Origin: Eriocheir sinensis
Taxonomy: Eukaryota > Arthropoda > Malacostraca > Decapoda > Varunidae
DNA length: 64,000 nt
Direction of reading: 5' to 3'
NCBI RefSeq assembly: GCF_024679095.1
Contig: NW_026111760.1
Coordinates: forward strand, 1-64,000
Below the pieces are notes generated by a model that saw nothing but the letters and a program-made list of their open reading frames with translations, was not told the DNA's origin and did not search any database. A program made the position numbers and the translations under genes. Of this stretch, positions 44,607 through 63,898 are shown in pieces; position 1 is the first letter of the stretch, and every line of letters begins with the position of its first letter.

Positions 44607-45806
44607 CTAGAAGTCACGGGAAGAGTTAGAGAAAGCAAGGTTTTGACATTTTCTATTAATGAAAGAATTTTTGGTTAGTCGGAGAATAGATTTGGCACGA
44701 TTTCGGGCAGAAATGTAAAGTTCATAATTAGCATTAGTTTGAAGGCTCTGGTATCTTTTGTGAGCTACCTCTCTATCATTGACAGCACGAGAACAAGCGT
44801 GATTAAACCAAGGCTTTTAGCGTGAGGAGAAGAGAAAGAACGAGGAATGTATGCCTCCATTCCAGAGACAATCACCTCTGTGATGCGCTGAGCACACAGA
44901 GGGTCTCTATCCTGGAAGCAATAATCATTCCACGGGAATCGGAAAAGTACATCCTCAGGTCGTCCCACCGAGCTGAAGCAAAATGCCAGAAGCATCGCCT
45001 CTTCGGTGGGTCCAGAGGATGTACTGGAGCGATAGGACAGGCTGCAGAAATAAGATTGTGATCGGAGGAGCCCAACGGAGAGAACAGTTTGACAGAATAA
45101 GCAGAAGGGTTTGAGGTAAGGAAGAGGTCTAGAATGTTGGGTCGATCTCCAAGACGGTCAGGAATACGTGTAGGGTGCTGGACCAACTGCTCTAGGTCGT
45201 TGAGGATAGCAAAGTTGTAGGCTTGTTCACCAGGATGGTCAGTGAAAGAGGATGAAAGCCAAAGCTGGTGGTGAACATTGAAATCTCCTAGGATGGAGAT
45301 TTCAGCGAAGGGAGGGTGGGTCAAGATGTGCTCCACTTTAGAATTCAAATAGTCAAAGAATTTTACATAGTTGGTAGAGTTAGGTGAGAGATAAACAGCA
45401 CAGATGTATTTAGTAATAGAATGACAGTGAAGTCTTAACCAGATGGTGGAAAATTCAGAAGAGTCAAGGTCGTGGGCACGAGAGCAAGTGATGTCGTTGC
45501 GCACGTAGGCGCAACATCCAGCTTTGGATTGAAATTTAGGATAGATATAGTAGGAGGGTAGAGATTGCTGTCAGTAGCCTCAGAAACCTGTGTTTCGGTG
45601 AGGAATAGAAGGAGAGGTGTAGAGGAGGAGAGATGGTGTTCCACAGAATGAAAATTAGAATGAAGACCGTGTATGTTGCAGAAACTGATAAGAAAGAGGT
45701 TCGAGGAGTTATCAAGACACCTCTCAAGTCGGCAGCCAGAAGGGAGTCCTCCTGGGGAATTTGTGGTCCCCAGGCAGGGACTCGAGGCATTGCTTAATTG
45801 AGCCAT
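44607..45806 (-). pseudogene. AP-endonuclease domain, retrotransposon copy 3 (broken)
   Basis: The only copy whose ATG (45806-45804, [13 protein letters not shown]) is in frame with the start of the domain. CN and LTETQ are present; the first motif reads CNIHG instead of CNIRG. The frame is lost near 45560. The next frame (45504-44872) carries GDFN and SSDHN. Two short deletions around 44890-44940 shift it again (the fragment with [13 protein letters not shown]). A further one-base loss near 44816 precedes the shared stop at 44607-44609. This is the most fragmented endonuclease of the three, partly perhaps from base-calling errors. Confidence 0.88.
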
Positions 45807-46046
45807 TTTGAATTTTGAATTTTGGAAAAGGTGTATATGTTATGTGAATGTAGTGTGGTGTGGATAAAGAGAGGATCTGTCTTTAGAGAGCATGCTGAAC
45901 TACTCTCCGGTGTTGGTGAGACAATAGGGAAACGGTTAGTGAGGACATGGGAAGGGTCTTTGGAGGCTTCAGCCCTTCTCACCTCCCATATATACCTCAC
46001 TGGGAGTGGCTTGCGCCTGTTCGGTAGGTGTCTTCCTACCTACTCC
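45807..46046 (-). other. 5' leader of retrotransposon copy 3
   Basis: Same 5' end as the other copies, with several shortened homopolymers. No ORF1 is visible. Confidence 0.72.
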
Positions 46047-48921
46047 ATATGTACAAAATGAACATTAAATAAATTTGCATAAAATATATATACAAAACAA
46101 ACATTAGATAATGTAAATGAGTATAAAATATGTATACAAAATACCTATGAAATAGTATAAATTCGTATCGAATTAAATTAAGAAATACCAATAAAATAAT
46201 GTAATTTTGGATGAAAAGATATATACAAAATACACATAAAATAACCTAAATACAAATACAAATATACACATAAAATAATTTAAAATTGAATGAAATAAAT
46301 ATACAAAATAAACATAAAATAAGGTAAATTTGTAATGAAATATATGAAAAAATACACATAAAATAATATAAATTTGTATGAAAATATATATACAAATACA
46401 CATTAAATAACATGAATTTGTATAAAATTTGTATCAAAATATATACTTATACACACAATAAAATAACGTAATTTTTTTATGAAAATGTATATACAAAATA
46501 CACATAAAATAATTTAAATACGTAGAAAAATATATATACAAAAACACATAAAATAATGTAAATATGTATGAAAATATATAAACAAATACACATAAAATAA
46601 TGTAAATTTGGATAAAATATATATACAAAATGAACATTAAAAAATGTAAATATGTATAAAAAAAATATACTAAAAAAACACATAGAATAATATTAAATCG
46701 TATCAAAATAAATAAAGAGAATATCAATAAAATAATGTAAATTTGTATGAAAATAAAGATGCAAAATATCCATATAATAACACATATTTGCATAAAAATA
46801 TATTTACAAAAATACATATAAAATAATTAAATTTGTATTAAAATAAATATACAAAATGCACGTACAATAAAGTAAATTTGTATTGAAATAGATATGCAAA
46901 ATACACATTAATAATGTAAATTTGTATCAAAATATATATACGAATACTCATAAAATAGAGTAAATTTCTATGAAAATATACATACAAAATAGATATACAA
47001 AATACACATATAACTAGTTAAATTTGTATTTAAATACATGTAAAAAAAACACATAAAATAAAGTAGATTGTATGAAATGAAAACAAATACATTTTATATA
47101 TAATATATATACAAAATACACATAGAATATTGTAAAATCATATCAAAATAAATGCGCGGAATATCAATAAAATAGTGTAAATTTGTATGAAAATAAAGAT
47201 GCAAAATACCCATAAAATAAAGCATATTTTTATAAAAATACATATACAAAAATACACATAGATTAATCAAATTTGTATTAAAATTAATATACAAAATGCA
47301 CATACAATAAGGTAAATTTGTATTGAAAAAATATGCAAAATACACATAAAACAATGTAAATTTGTTTCAAAATATATATACGAATACACATAAAATAACG
47401 CAGATTTCTATAGAAATATATATACAAAATACACTTGAAATAATGTAAATACGTATAAAAATATATATACAAAATACACATTAGATAATGTTAATTCGTG
47501 TCAAAATAAATAAACAAAATATCATGAAAAGAATGTGTATTTGTATGAAAATAGATATACAAAATACACATAAAATAACATAAATTTGTATAAAACTATA
47601 AACAAAAATACACAAAAATAATTTAAACTTGTATGAAAATAAATATACAAAAAACATATAAAATTAGGTAAATTTGTATTTAAATACATATACAAAATAC
47701 ACATAAAATAATGGAAATTTCCAAAAATCCAAAAATACGAATTTAGATTATTTCATAGGTATTTTGTATACATATTTTTATACTCATTTACATTATCTAA
47801 TGTCTGTTTTGTATATATTTTTTTATGCAAACTAATTTTATGTGCATTTTTGTACATATATTTTTATTGAAACTTAAAACGTTATTTTATGTGTATTTTG
47901 TATATGTTTTCTCATACAAATTTACATTATTTAATTAGTTTTTTGTTTATTTATTTTGATACGAATGACATGATTATTTGTGTATTTTGTAAATATTTTT
48001 TTATACGTATTTACATTACTTAATGTGTATTTTGTTTATATATTTTTTTACAAATTAACGTTATTATATGTGTATTTGTTAAAAATATTTTGAAATGAAT
48101 TTACTTTATTTTATGTTGGATAAAAATATATATACAAAACACATTAAATAATGTAAATGCGTACGTAAAATAACCTAAATTTGTGTAAAACTATATACAA
48201 AAATACACAAAAATAATTTAAATTTGTCTGAAAAGAAATATACAAAATACACATAAAATTATGTTAATTTGTATTGAAATACATATACAAAATACACATA
48301 AAATAATGTAAATTTGAAAGAAAATATATAAACAAATACACTTATAATAACGTAAATTTGTATGAAATTTATATACAAAATACACATTAAATAATGTAAA
48401 TATGTATAAAAAAATATATACAAAACACAAATAGAATAATGTAAAATCGAACAAAAATATTTACACAGAATATTAATAAAATAATGTAAATATGTATGAA
48501 AATTAAGATGCAAAATACCTATAAAATAACGCATTTTTTATAAAATTATTGATACCAAAATACACATAAAATATTTGAACTTGTATTAAAATAAATATAC
48601 AAAATGCACATACAATAGATATGCAAAATACATATAAAATAATGTAAATTTGTTTCAAAATATATATACGAATACACATAAAATAACGAAGATATCTATA
48701 AAAATACATATACAAAATACACATAAAATTAAGTAAATACGTATAAAAAAATGTATAGAAAATACTCATAAAATAATGTAAATTCCTATAAATGTAAATA
48801 AAAAATATATCAATAAAAGAATGAGTATTTGTATAAATATAAATATACAAAATGCACATAAAATAACGTAAATTTATATAAAACTATATACATAATATAA
48901 CGCAAATTTCTATAAAAATAT
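46047..48921 (-). repeat. 2.88-kb higher-order repeat unit, block B copy of 15034-17911
   Basis: Near-identical to 15034-17911. GGAAATTTCC is at 47713-47722 and the plus island at 47723-48118. No gene is supported. Confidence 0.9.
47723..48118 (+). repeat. Inverted island of the higher-order unit
   Basis: Plus-oriented monomers homologous to 16713-17105. Confidence 0.85.
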
Positions 48922-51830
48922 ATGTACAAAAATGAACATTAAAAAAATTTGCATAAAAATATATATACAAAACACACATTAGATAATGTAAATGAGTATA
49001 AAAATATGTATACAAAATACCTATGAAATAATCTAAATTCGTATCGAATTAAATTAAGAAATACCAATAAAATAATGTAATTTTGGATGAAAATATATAT
49101 ACAAAATACAAATAAAATAACCTAAATACAAATACAAATATACACATAAAATAATTTAAAATTGAATGAAATAAATATACAAAATAAACATAAAATAAGG
49201 TAAATTTGTAATGAAATATATGAAAAAATACACATAAAATAATATAAATTTGTATGAAAATATATATACAAATACACATTAAATAACATGAATTTGTATA
49301 AAATTTGTATCAAAATATATACTTATACACACAATAAAACAACGTAATTTTTTTATGAAAATGTATATACAAAATACACATAAAATAATTTAAATACGTA
49401 GAAAAATATATATACAAAAAACACATAAAATAATGTATATATGTATGAAAATATATAAACAAATACACATAAGATAATGTAAATTTGGATAAAATATATA
49501 TACAAAATGAACATTAAATAATGTAAATATGTATAAAAAAATATATACGAAAAACACATAGAATAATGTTAAATCGTATCAAAATAAATAAAGAGAATAT
49601 CAATAAAATAATGTAAATTTGTTTGAAAATAAAGATGCAAAATATCTATATAATAACGTATATTTGCATAAAAATATATATGCAAAAATACATATAAAAT
49701 AATTAAATTTCTATTAAAATAAATATACAAAAGGCACGTACAATAAAGTAAATTTGTATTGAAATAGATATGCAAAATACACATTAATAATGTAAATTTG
49801 TATCAAAATATATATACGAATACTTATAAAATAGAGTAAATTTCTATGAAAATATACATACAAAATAGATATACAAAATACACTTATAACTAGTTAAATT
49901 TGTATTTAAATACATGTATAAAAAACACATAAAATAATATAGATTTGTATGAAATGCAAACAAATACATTTTATATAAAATATATATACAAAAGACACAT
50001 AGAATAATGTAAAATCATATAAAAATAAATACACAGAATATCAATAAAATAATGTAAATTTGTATGAAAATAAAGATGCAAAATACCCATAAAATAAAGC
50101 ATTTTTTTTTATAAAAATACATATACAAAAATACACATAGATTAATCAAATTTGTATTAATATTAATATACAAAATGCACATACAATAAGGTAAATTTGT
50201 ATTGAAAAAATATGCAACATACACATAAAACAATGTAAATTTGTTTCAAAATATATATACGATTACACATAAAATAACGCAGATTTCTATAGAAATATAT
50301 ATACAAAATACACTTGAAATAATGTAAATACGTATAAAAATATATATACAAAATACACATTAAATAATGTTAATTCGTGTCAAAATAAATAAACAAAATA
50401 TCGTGAAAAGAATGTGTTTTTGTATGAAAATAGATATACAAAATATACATAAAATAACATAAATTTGTATAAAACTATAAACAAAAATACACAAAAATAA
50501 TTTAAACTTGTATGAAAATAAATATACAAAAAACATATAAAATTAGGTAAATTTGTATTGAAATACATATACAAAATACACATAAAATAATGGAAATTTT
50601 CAAAAATCCAAAAATACGAATTTAGATTATTTCATAGGTATTTTGTATACATATTTTTATACTCATTTACATTATCTAATGTGTGTTTTGTATATTTTTT
50701 TTTTATGCAAACTAATTTTATGTGCATTTTTGTATATATATTTTTATTGAAACTTAAAACGTTATTTTATGTGTATTTTGTATATGTTTTCTCATACAAA
50801 TTTACATTATTTAATTAATTTTTTGTTTATTTATTTTGATACGAATGACATGATTATTTGTGTATTTTGTAAATATTTTTTATACGTATTTACATTATTT
50901 ATTGTGTATTTTGTTTATATATTTTTTTACAAATTTACGTTATTATATGTTTATTTGTTAAAAATATTTTGAAACGAATTTACTTTATTTTATGTTGGAT
51001 AAAAATATATATACAAAACACATTAAATAATGTAAATGCGTACGTAAATTAACCTAAATTTGTATAAAACTATATACAAGAATACACAAAAATAATTTAA
51101 ATTTGTCTGAAAAGAAATATACAAAATACACATAAAATTATGTTAATTTGTATTGAAATACATATACAAAATACACATAAAATAATGTAAATTTGAAAGA
51201 AAATATATAAACAAATACACTTATAATAACGTAAATTTGTATGAAATATATATACAAAATACACATTAAATAATGTAAATATGTATAAAAAAATATATAC
51301 AAAACACAAATAGAATATTGTAAAATCGTATCAAAATATTTACACAGAATATTAATAAAATAATGTAAATATGTATGAAAATTAAGATGCAAAATACCTA
51401 TAAAATAACGCATTTTTTATAAAATTATTGATACCAAAATACACATAAAATATTTGAGCTTGTATTAAAATAAATATACAAAATGCATATACAATAAGGT
51501 AAATTTGTATTGAAATAGATATGCAAAATACATATAAAATAATGTAAATTTGTTTCAAAATATATATACGAATACACATAAAATAACGTAGATTTCTATA
51601 AAAATACATATACAAAATACACATAAAATTAATTAAATACGTATAAAAAATGTATACAAAATACACATAAAATAATGTAAATTCGTATAAATGTAAATAA
51701 ACAATTCACCAATAAAAGAATGTGTATTTGTATAAATATAAATATACAAAATGCACATAAAATAACGTAAATTTATATAAAACTATATACATAATATAAC
51801 GCAAATTTCTATAAAAATATATGTACAAAA
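48922..51830 (-). repeat. 2.88-kb higher-order repeat unit, block B copy of 17912-20797
   Basis: Near-identical to 17912-20797, with a few small insertions (for example a T-run near 50102 and one near 50693). It shares the mutated palindrome GGAAATTTTC at 50592-50601. The plus island is 50602-51000. Confidence 0.9.
50602..51000 (+). repeat. Inverted island of the higher-order unit
   Basis: Plus-oriented monomers homologous to 19586-19973. Confidence 0.85.
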
Positions 51831-56046
<4,216 letters not shown>

Positions 56047-59000
56047 ATATATTTTTATTGATATTTGCGTTATTTATGTGTATTTTGTATATGTTTTCTC
56101 ATAGAAATTTACATTATTTTATTGGTATTTTGTCTATTTTTTTTTATACGAATTACATGATTATTTGTGTATTTTGTACATTTTTTTATACGTATTTACA
56201 TTATTTAATGTGTATTTTGTTTATATATTTTTATACAAATTTACGTTATTATATGTGTATTTGTATAAGTATTTTGATACAAATTTACATTATTTTATGT
56301 ATTTTGTATATATATTTGAATTCAAATTTAGCTTATTTTATGTGTATTTTGTAAATCTATTTATTTTAATACAAAATCAAATATTTTGTTTTTTCGTATA
56401 TATATTTTTTAAAAAAATGCGTTATTTTATGGGTATTTTGCATCTTAATTTTCATACAAATTTACATTATTTTATTTATATTTTCTGTATTTATTTTGAT
56501 ACGATCTTACATTATTTTATTTGTGTTTTGTATGTATTTTTTATACATATTTACATTATTTAATGTGTTTTTGTATATATATTTGATACAAATTTACGTT
56601 ATGTTAAGTCTATATGTTTATATATTTTCTTTCAAATTTACATTATTTTATGTATATTTTGTATATGTATTTCAATACAAATTTACCTAATTTTAAATGT
56701 TTTTTGTATATTTATTTTCATACAAGTTTAAATTATTTTTGTGTATTTTTGTTTATAGTTTTATACAAATTTAGGTTATTTTATGTGTATTTTGTATATC
56801 TATTTTCATACAAATACACATTCTTTTTATGATATTTTGTACATTTTTTTTATACGTATTTACATTATTTAATGTGTATTTTGTTTATATATTTTTATAC
56901 AAATTTACGTTATTATATGTGTATTTGTATAAGTATTTTGATACAAATTTACATTATTTTATGTATTTTGTATATATATTTGAATTCAAATTTAGCTTAT
57001 TTTATGTGTATTTTGTAAATCTATTTATTTTAATACAAAATCAAATATTTTGTTTTTTCGTATATATATTTTTTTTAAAAATGCGTTATTTTATGGGTAT
57101 TTTGCATCTTAATTTTCATACAAATTTACATTATTTTATTATTATTTTCTGTATTTATTTTGATACGATCTTACATTATTTTATTTGTGTTTTGTATATA
57201 TTTATTTATACATTTTTACATTATTTAATGTGTTTTTTGTATATATATTTGATACAAATTTACGTTATTTTAAGTCTATATGTTTATATATTTTCTTTCA
57301 AATTTACATTATTTTATGTGTATTTTGTATATGTATTTCAATACAAATTTACCTAATTTTAAATGTTTTTTGTATATTTATTTTCATACAAGTTTAAACT
57401 ATTTTTGTGTATTTTTGTTTATAGTTTTATACAAATTTAGGTTATTTTATGTGTATTTTGTATAACTATTTTCATACAAATACACATTCTTTTCATGATA
57501 TTTTGTTTATTTATTTTGACACGAATTAACATTATTTAATGTGTATTTTGTATTTATATTTTTATACGTATTTACATTATTTCAAGTGTATTTTGTATAT
57601 ATATTTCTATAGAAATCTGCGTTATTTTATGTGTATTCGTATATATATTTTGAAAGAAATTTACATTGTTTTATGTGTATTTTGCATATTTTTTTAATAC
57701 AAATTTACCTTATTGTATGTGCATTTTGTATATTAATTTTAATACAAATTTGATTAATCTATGTGTATTTTTGTATATGTATTTTTATAAAAATATGCTT
57801 TATTTTATGGGTATTTTGTATCTTTATTTTCATACAAATTTACATTATTTTATTGATTTTTGTGTATTTATTTTGATATGATTTTACATTATTCTATGTG
57901 TATTTTGTATATATATTTTATATAAAATGTATTTGTTTTCATTTCATACAAATCTACATTATTTTATGTGTTTTTTGTACATGTATTTAAATACAAATTT
58001 AACTAGTTATATGTGCATTTTGTTTATCTTTTTTGTATGTATATTTTCAAAGAAATTTACTCTATTTTATGAGTATTCGTATATATATTTTGATACAAAT
58101 TTACATTATTAATGTGTATTTTGCATATCTATTTCAATACAAATTTACTTTATTATACGTGCATTTTGTATATTTATTTTAATACAAATTTCATTATTTT
58201 ATATATATTTTTGTATATATATTTTTATGCAAATAAGCGTTATTATATGGATATTTTGCATCTTTATTTTCATACAAATTTACATTATTTTATTGATATT
58301 CTCTTTATTTATTTTGATACGATTTAACATTATTCTATGTGTTTTTTTTATATATTTTTTTATACATATTTCCATTATTTAATGTTCATTTTGTATATAT
58401 ACTTTATCCAAATTTACATTAATTTATGTGTATTTGTTTATATATTTTCATACATATTTACATTATTTTATGTGTTTTTTGTAAATATATTTTTCTACGT
58501 ATTTAAATTATTTTATGTGTATTTTGTATATACATTTTCATAAAAAAACTACGTTATTTTATTGTGTGTATAAGTATATATTTTGATACAAATTTTATAC
58601 AAATTCATGTTATTTAATGTGTATTTGTATATATATTTTCATACAAATTTATATCATTTTATGTGTATTTTTTCACATATTTCATTACAAATTTACGTTA
58701 TTTTATGTTTATTTTGTATATTTATTTCATTCAGTTCTAAACTATTTTATGTGTATATTTGTATTTGTATTTAGGTTATTTTATCTGTATTTTGTATATA
58801 TTTTTTCATCCAAAATTACATTATTTTATTGGTATTTCTTAATATAATTCGATACGAATTTAGATTATTTCATAGGTATTTTGTATACATATTTTTATAC
58901 TCATTTACATTATATAATCTGTGTTTTGTATATAAATTTTTATGCAAATTTATTTAATGTTCATTTTTGTACATATATTTTTATAGAAGTTTGCGTTATT

Positions 59001-59610
59001 TTATGTATATAGTTTTATATAAATTTACGTTATTTTATGTGCATTTTGTATATTTATATTTACACAAATACATTCTTTTATTGGTATATTGTTTATTTAC
59101 ATTTATACGAATTTACATTATTTTATGTGTATTTTGTATACATTTTTTTATACGTATTTACTTAATTTTATATGTATTTTGTATATGTATTTTTATAGAA
59201 ATCTACGTATATTCGTATATATATTTTGAAACAACTTCACATTATTTTATATGTATTTTGCATATCTATTTCAATACAAATTTACCTTATTGAATGTGCA
59301 TTTTGTATATTTATTTTAATACAAGTTCAAATTTTTTATGTGTATTTTGGTATCAATAATTTTATAAAAAATGCGTTATTTTATAGGTATTTTGCATCTT
59401 AATTTTCATTTTATATGTACTTTGTATATATATTTTTATACGCTTTTACATTATTTAATATTTATTTTGAATATATATTTTTATACAAATTCATGGTATT
59501 TTATGTGTATTTGTATATATATTTTCATATAAATTTACATTATTTTATGTGTATTTTGTACATATTTTTTATTACAAATCTACCTTATTTTATGTTTATT
59601 TTGTATGTGT
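56047..59610 (+). repeat. 45-bp satellite, plus orientation, inverted HOR content
   Basis: Starts at a near-palindromic AT switch matching 22190 in reverse. It contains a 665-bp direct tandem duplication (56168-56832 and 56833-57498). From about 57540 on it is an inverted relative of the HOR (15090-16500 and related). No gene is supported. Confidence 0.87.
56168..57498 (+). repeat. 665-bp direct tandem duplication
   Basis: Two adjacent near-identical copies of about fifteen monomers. Both begin at TTTATACGTATTTACATT and end with CAAATACACATTCTTTT followed by ATGATATTTTG. Confidence 0.88.
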
Positions 59611-59654
59611 ACACATACAAAATAAACATAAAATAAGGTAGATTTGTAATAAAA
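59567..59654. repeat. Perfect 88-bp palindrome at a strand switch
   Basis: Arms of 44 bp (59567-59610 and 59611-59654) are exact reverse complements with no spacer. The centre reads GTATGTGTACACATAC. Outside the arms the similarity continues imperfectly. This is the exact point where plus satellite becomes minus. Confidence 0.95.
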
Positions 59655-59850
59655 TATATGTTTAAAATTCACACAATAATAATGTAAATTTATATATATA
59701 TATATACAAATACACATTATTCAAATTTACATTATTTTAAGTGTATTTTGTATATGTATTTAAATACAAATTTACCTAATTTTATGTGTATTTTGTATAT
59801 TTATTTTCATACAAATTTAAATTATTTTTTGTGTTTTTTTGTATAAACAT
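59611..59850. repeat. Short rearranged satellite pieces
   Basis: Minus satellite to about 59700 with a short TA stretch, then plus satellite to about 59850. Inverted words AATAATGTAAATTT and AAATTTACATTATT flank the change. No gene is supported. Confidence 0.8.
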
Positions 59851-62774
59851 ATAGAGTAAATTTCTATGAAAATATATATTTAAAATACATATAAAATTAT
59901 GTAAATAAGTATAAATATATATTCAAATACACAAAAAAAAAAAAAATTGCATCAAAATAAATAAACAAAATTCCGATAAAAGAACGTATATATATAGAAA
60001 AATAAATATACAAAATACACATAAAATTACGAAAATTTGAATAAAAATATATACAAAAAAACAAAAAAATAAATTTCAATTTGTATGAAAATAGATATAC
60101 AAAATACACATATAATTATTTAAATTTGTATTTAAATACATGTACAAAATCCACATAAAATAATGTAAATTTGTATGAAATGAAAACAAATTCATATAAA
60201 ATAACGTACATTTGTATAAAATAGATATACAAAATATACATAGAATAATGTAAAATCGTATCAAAATAAATACACAGAATATCAATAAAATAATGTAATT
60301 TTGTATGAACATAAAGATGCAAAATACCCATAAAATAAAGCATATTGTTTTAAAAATACATATACAAGAATACACATAGAATAATTTAATTTGTATTAAA
60401 ATTAATATACAAAATGCACGTACAATAAGGTAAATTTGTATTGAAAAAATATACAAAATGCACATAAAATTGTAAATTTGTTTAAAAATCTATATAAGAA
60501 TACACATAAAATAACGTAGATTTATATAGAAATATATATACAAAATACACATGAAATGATGTAAATACGTATAAAAATATATATATACAAAATACACATT
60601 AAATAATTTAAATTCTCGTCAAAATAAATAAAGAAAATATCAATAAAAGAATGTGTATTAGTATGAAAATAGATATACAAAATACTCATAAAATAACCTA
60701 AGTTTGAATAAAACCATATAAAAAATACACAAAAATAATTTGAATTTGTATGAAAATAAATATACAAAATACACATAAAATTAGGTAAATTTGTATTTAA
60801 ATACATATACAAAATACATAAAATATATAAACATATACACTTAAAATAACGTAAATTTGTATCAAATATATATACAAAATACACATTAAATAATGTAAAT
60901 ATGTATAAAAAATATATATAAAACACAAATAGAATAATGTAAAATCATATCAAAAATAAATACACAGAATATTAATAAAATAATGTAAATTTGTATGAAA
61001 ATAAAGATGCAAAATAGCAATAAAATAACGCATTTTTTATAAAAATATATATTGTATTAAAATAAATATAAAAAATGCACATAATATAAGGTAAATTTGT
61101 ATTGAAATAGATATGCAAAATACATATAAAACAATGTAAATTTGTTTCAAAATATATATACGAATACACATAAAATAACGTAAATTTCTATAAAAATATA
61201 TACAAAATACACATAAAATGAAGTAAATACGTATAAAAAAATGAATACAAAATATACATAAAAATCGTATCAAAATAAATAAACAAAATACCAGTAAAAG
61301 AATATGTATTTGTATAAATATAAATATACAAAATACACATAAAATATCATAAATTTGTATAAAACTATATACAAAAATACACAAAAGTAATTAAATTTGT
61401 ATGAAAATATATATACAAAATACAGCTAAAATAAGCTAAATTTGAACTGAAATGTACATACAAAATACATAAAATAATGTAAATCTGTATCAAAATATTT
61501 ATACAAATACATATAATAACGTAGATTTGTTTAAAAATATATAAACAAAATACACATTAAGTAATGTAAATACGTATAAAAAATATGTACAAAATACACA
61601 TATAATCATGGAATTCGTATCAAAATAAATAAACAAAATAGCAATAAAATAATGTAAATTTGTATGAAAATAAAGATGCAAAATTCCCATAAAATAGCGC
61701 ATTTCTTATAATAATATATATACCAAAATACACATAAAATATTTAAATTTGTATTGAAACAAATATACAAAATGCACATACAATAAGGTAAATTTGTATT
61801 GAAAGAGATATGCAAAAATACATATAAAACAATGTAAATTTGTTTCAAAATATATATACGAATACAAATAAAAAAATGTAGATTTCTATATAAATATATA
61901 TACAAAATACACATAAAATTAAGTAAATACGTATAAAAAAATGTATACAAAAAACACATAAAATAATGTAAATTCGATTTAAAATAAATAAACAAAATAC
62001 CAATAAAAGAATGTGTATTTGGATATATATAAATAAAAAAAAATACATATACAAAATAAACATAAAAGAAGGTAGATTTGTAATAAAATATATGTACAAA
62101 ATACACATAAAATAATGTAAATTTATATGAAAATATATATACAAATACAAATAAAATACCATGAATTTGTACAAAAATATATATAAAAAATAAATATTAA
62201 ATAATGTAAAAGCGTATAAAAATATATATACAAAGTACATATAAAATAATGTAAATTCGTATCAATATAAATCAACAAAACACCATTAAAATAATATATA
62301 TTTGAATGAAAATAAATTTACAAAATACACGTAACATAACTAAAATTTGTGTTAAAATATATACAAAAATACATATAAATAATTTGAGTTTGTATGAAAA
62401 TAGATATACAAAATACACATTAAACTAGGTAAATTTCTTTTGAAATGTATATACAAAATAGCCATAAAATATTGTAAATCTGTGTCAAAATATATAAACA
62501 AATACACATAAAATAACGTAAATTTGTATGAAAAATATATACAAAATACACATAGAATAATGTCAATTCGTATCAAAATGAATGAGCAGAATATCAATAA
62601 TATAATGTAAATTTGTATGAAATTAAAGATGCAAAATACCCAAAAAATAAAGCAAATGTTTATAAAAATACAGATACAAAAATACACATCGAATAATTAA
62701 ATTTGTATTAAAATTAATATACAAAATGCGTATATAATTAAGTAAATTTGTATTGAAAAAATATGCAACATACA
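59851..62774 (-). repeat. 45-bp satellite, minus orientation
   Basis: Positions 59715-60470 are the reverse complement of about 4430-5150 (and 30515-31230). Positions 62145-62525 are a direct relative of 21280-21665. A run of A occurs near 59934-59945. No gene is supported. Confidence 0.87.
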
Positions 62775-63898
62775 CGTTTACTCATACAAATTTATATTCT
62801 TTTATTGGTATTTTGTTTATTTATTTTGATACGAATTACATGATTATATGTGTATTTTAAACACATTTTTTTTTATACGTATTTACATTATTTAATGTAT
62901 TTTTTATATATTTTCATACAAATTTACGTTATTATATGTATTTGTATAAATATTTTGATACAAATGTACTGTATTTCATGTATTTTGTATATCTATGTCA
63001 ATTCAAATTTAGCTTATTGTGTGTGTATTTTTTATATATTTTCATAAAAATTTAATTACTTCTGTTTATTTTTGTATATAGTTTTATATAAATTTAAGTT
63101 ATTTTATGTATATTTTGTATATTTATATTTATACAAATACACATTCTTTTATTGGTATTTTGTTTATTTATTTTGATACGAATTTACATTATTTTATGTG
63201 TACTTTGTATACATTTTTTTATACGTATTTACTTCATTTTATGTGTATTTTGTATATATATTTTTATTTGTATTTGTATTTACGTAATTTTATGTGTATT
63301 TTCTTTATATATTTTCATCAAAAATTACATTATTTTATTGGTATTTTCTTTATTTAACTCGATACGAATTTAGATTTTTTCATAGGTATTTTGTATACAT
63401 ATGTTTATACTCATTTACAATATGTAATGTGTGTTTTGTATATATTTTTTAATGCAAATTTATTTTATGTCCATTTTTGTTCATATATTTTTATAGAAAT
63501 TTATTTATTTTATGTGTATTTTGTATATGTTTTCTCATAAAAATTTACATTATTTTATTGGTATTTTTTTATTTATTTTGATAAGAATTACATGATTATA
63601 TGTGTAGTTTGTATATATTTTTTTATACGTATTTACATTATTTAATGTGTATTTTGTTTATATATTTTTATATAAAATTTAAGTAATTATATGTGTATTT
63701 GTAAAAATATTTTGAGAGAAATTTACTTTATTTTATGTATTTTGTACATATATTTCAATTCCAATTAATCTTTTTTTGTGTGTATTTTGTATATCTATTT
63801 TCATACAAATTTAATTACTTTTGTGAATCTATATATATTGTTTTACATAAATTTACCTTATTTTATGTGCATTTGGTATATTTATATTTATACAAATA
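62775..63898 (+). repeat. 45-bp satellite, plus orientation
   Basis: Plus-oriented monomers with an abrupt start after CAACATACACGTTTACTCAT. Nothing else is recognisable. Confidence 0.86.

Larger units (their letters stand above)
42948..46046 (-). mobile_element. Non-LTR (Jockey-like) retrotransposon, copy 3
   Basis: Tandem-duplicate partner of copy 2, about 5.58 kb away. It has the same left junction and the same 3' deletion (junction 43180-43190). The poly(A) appears as fifteen T at 42948-42962. From about 44530 to 46150, including the adjoining satellite, many homopolymers are one base shorter than in copies 1 and 2. This suggests local sequencing or polishing error as well as true decay. 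After the element, the satellite matches 15034 onward (offset about 31010). Confidence 0.93.
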
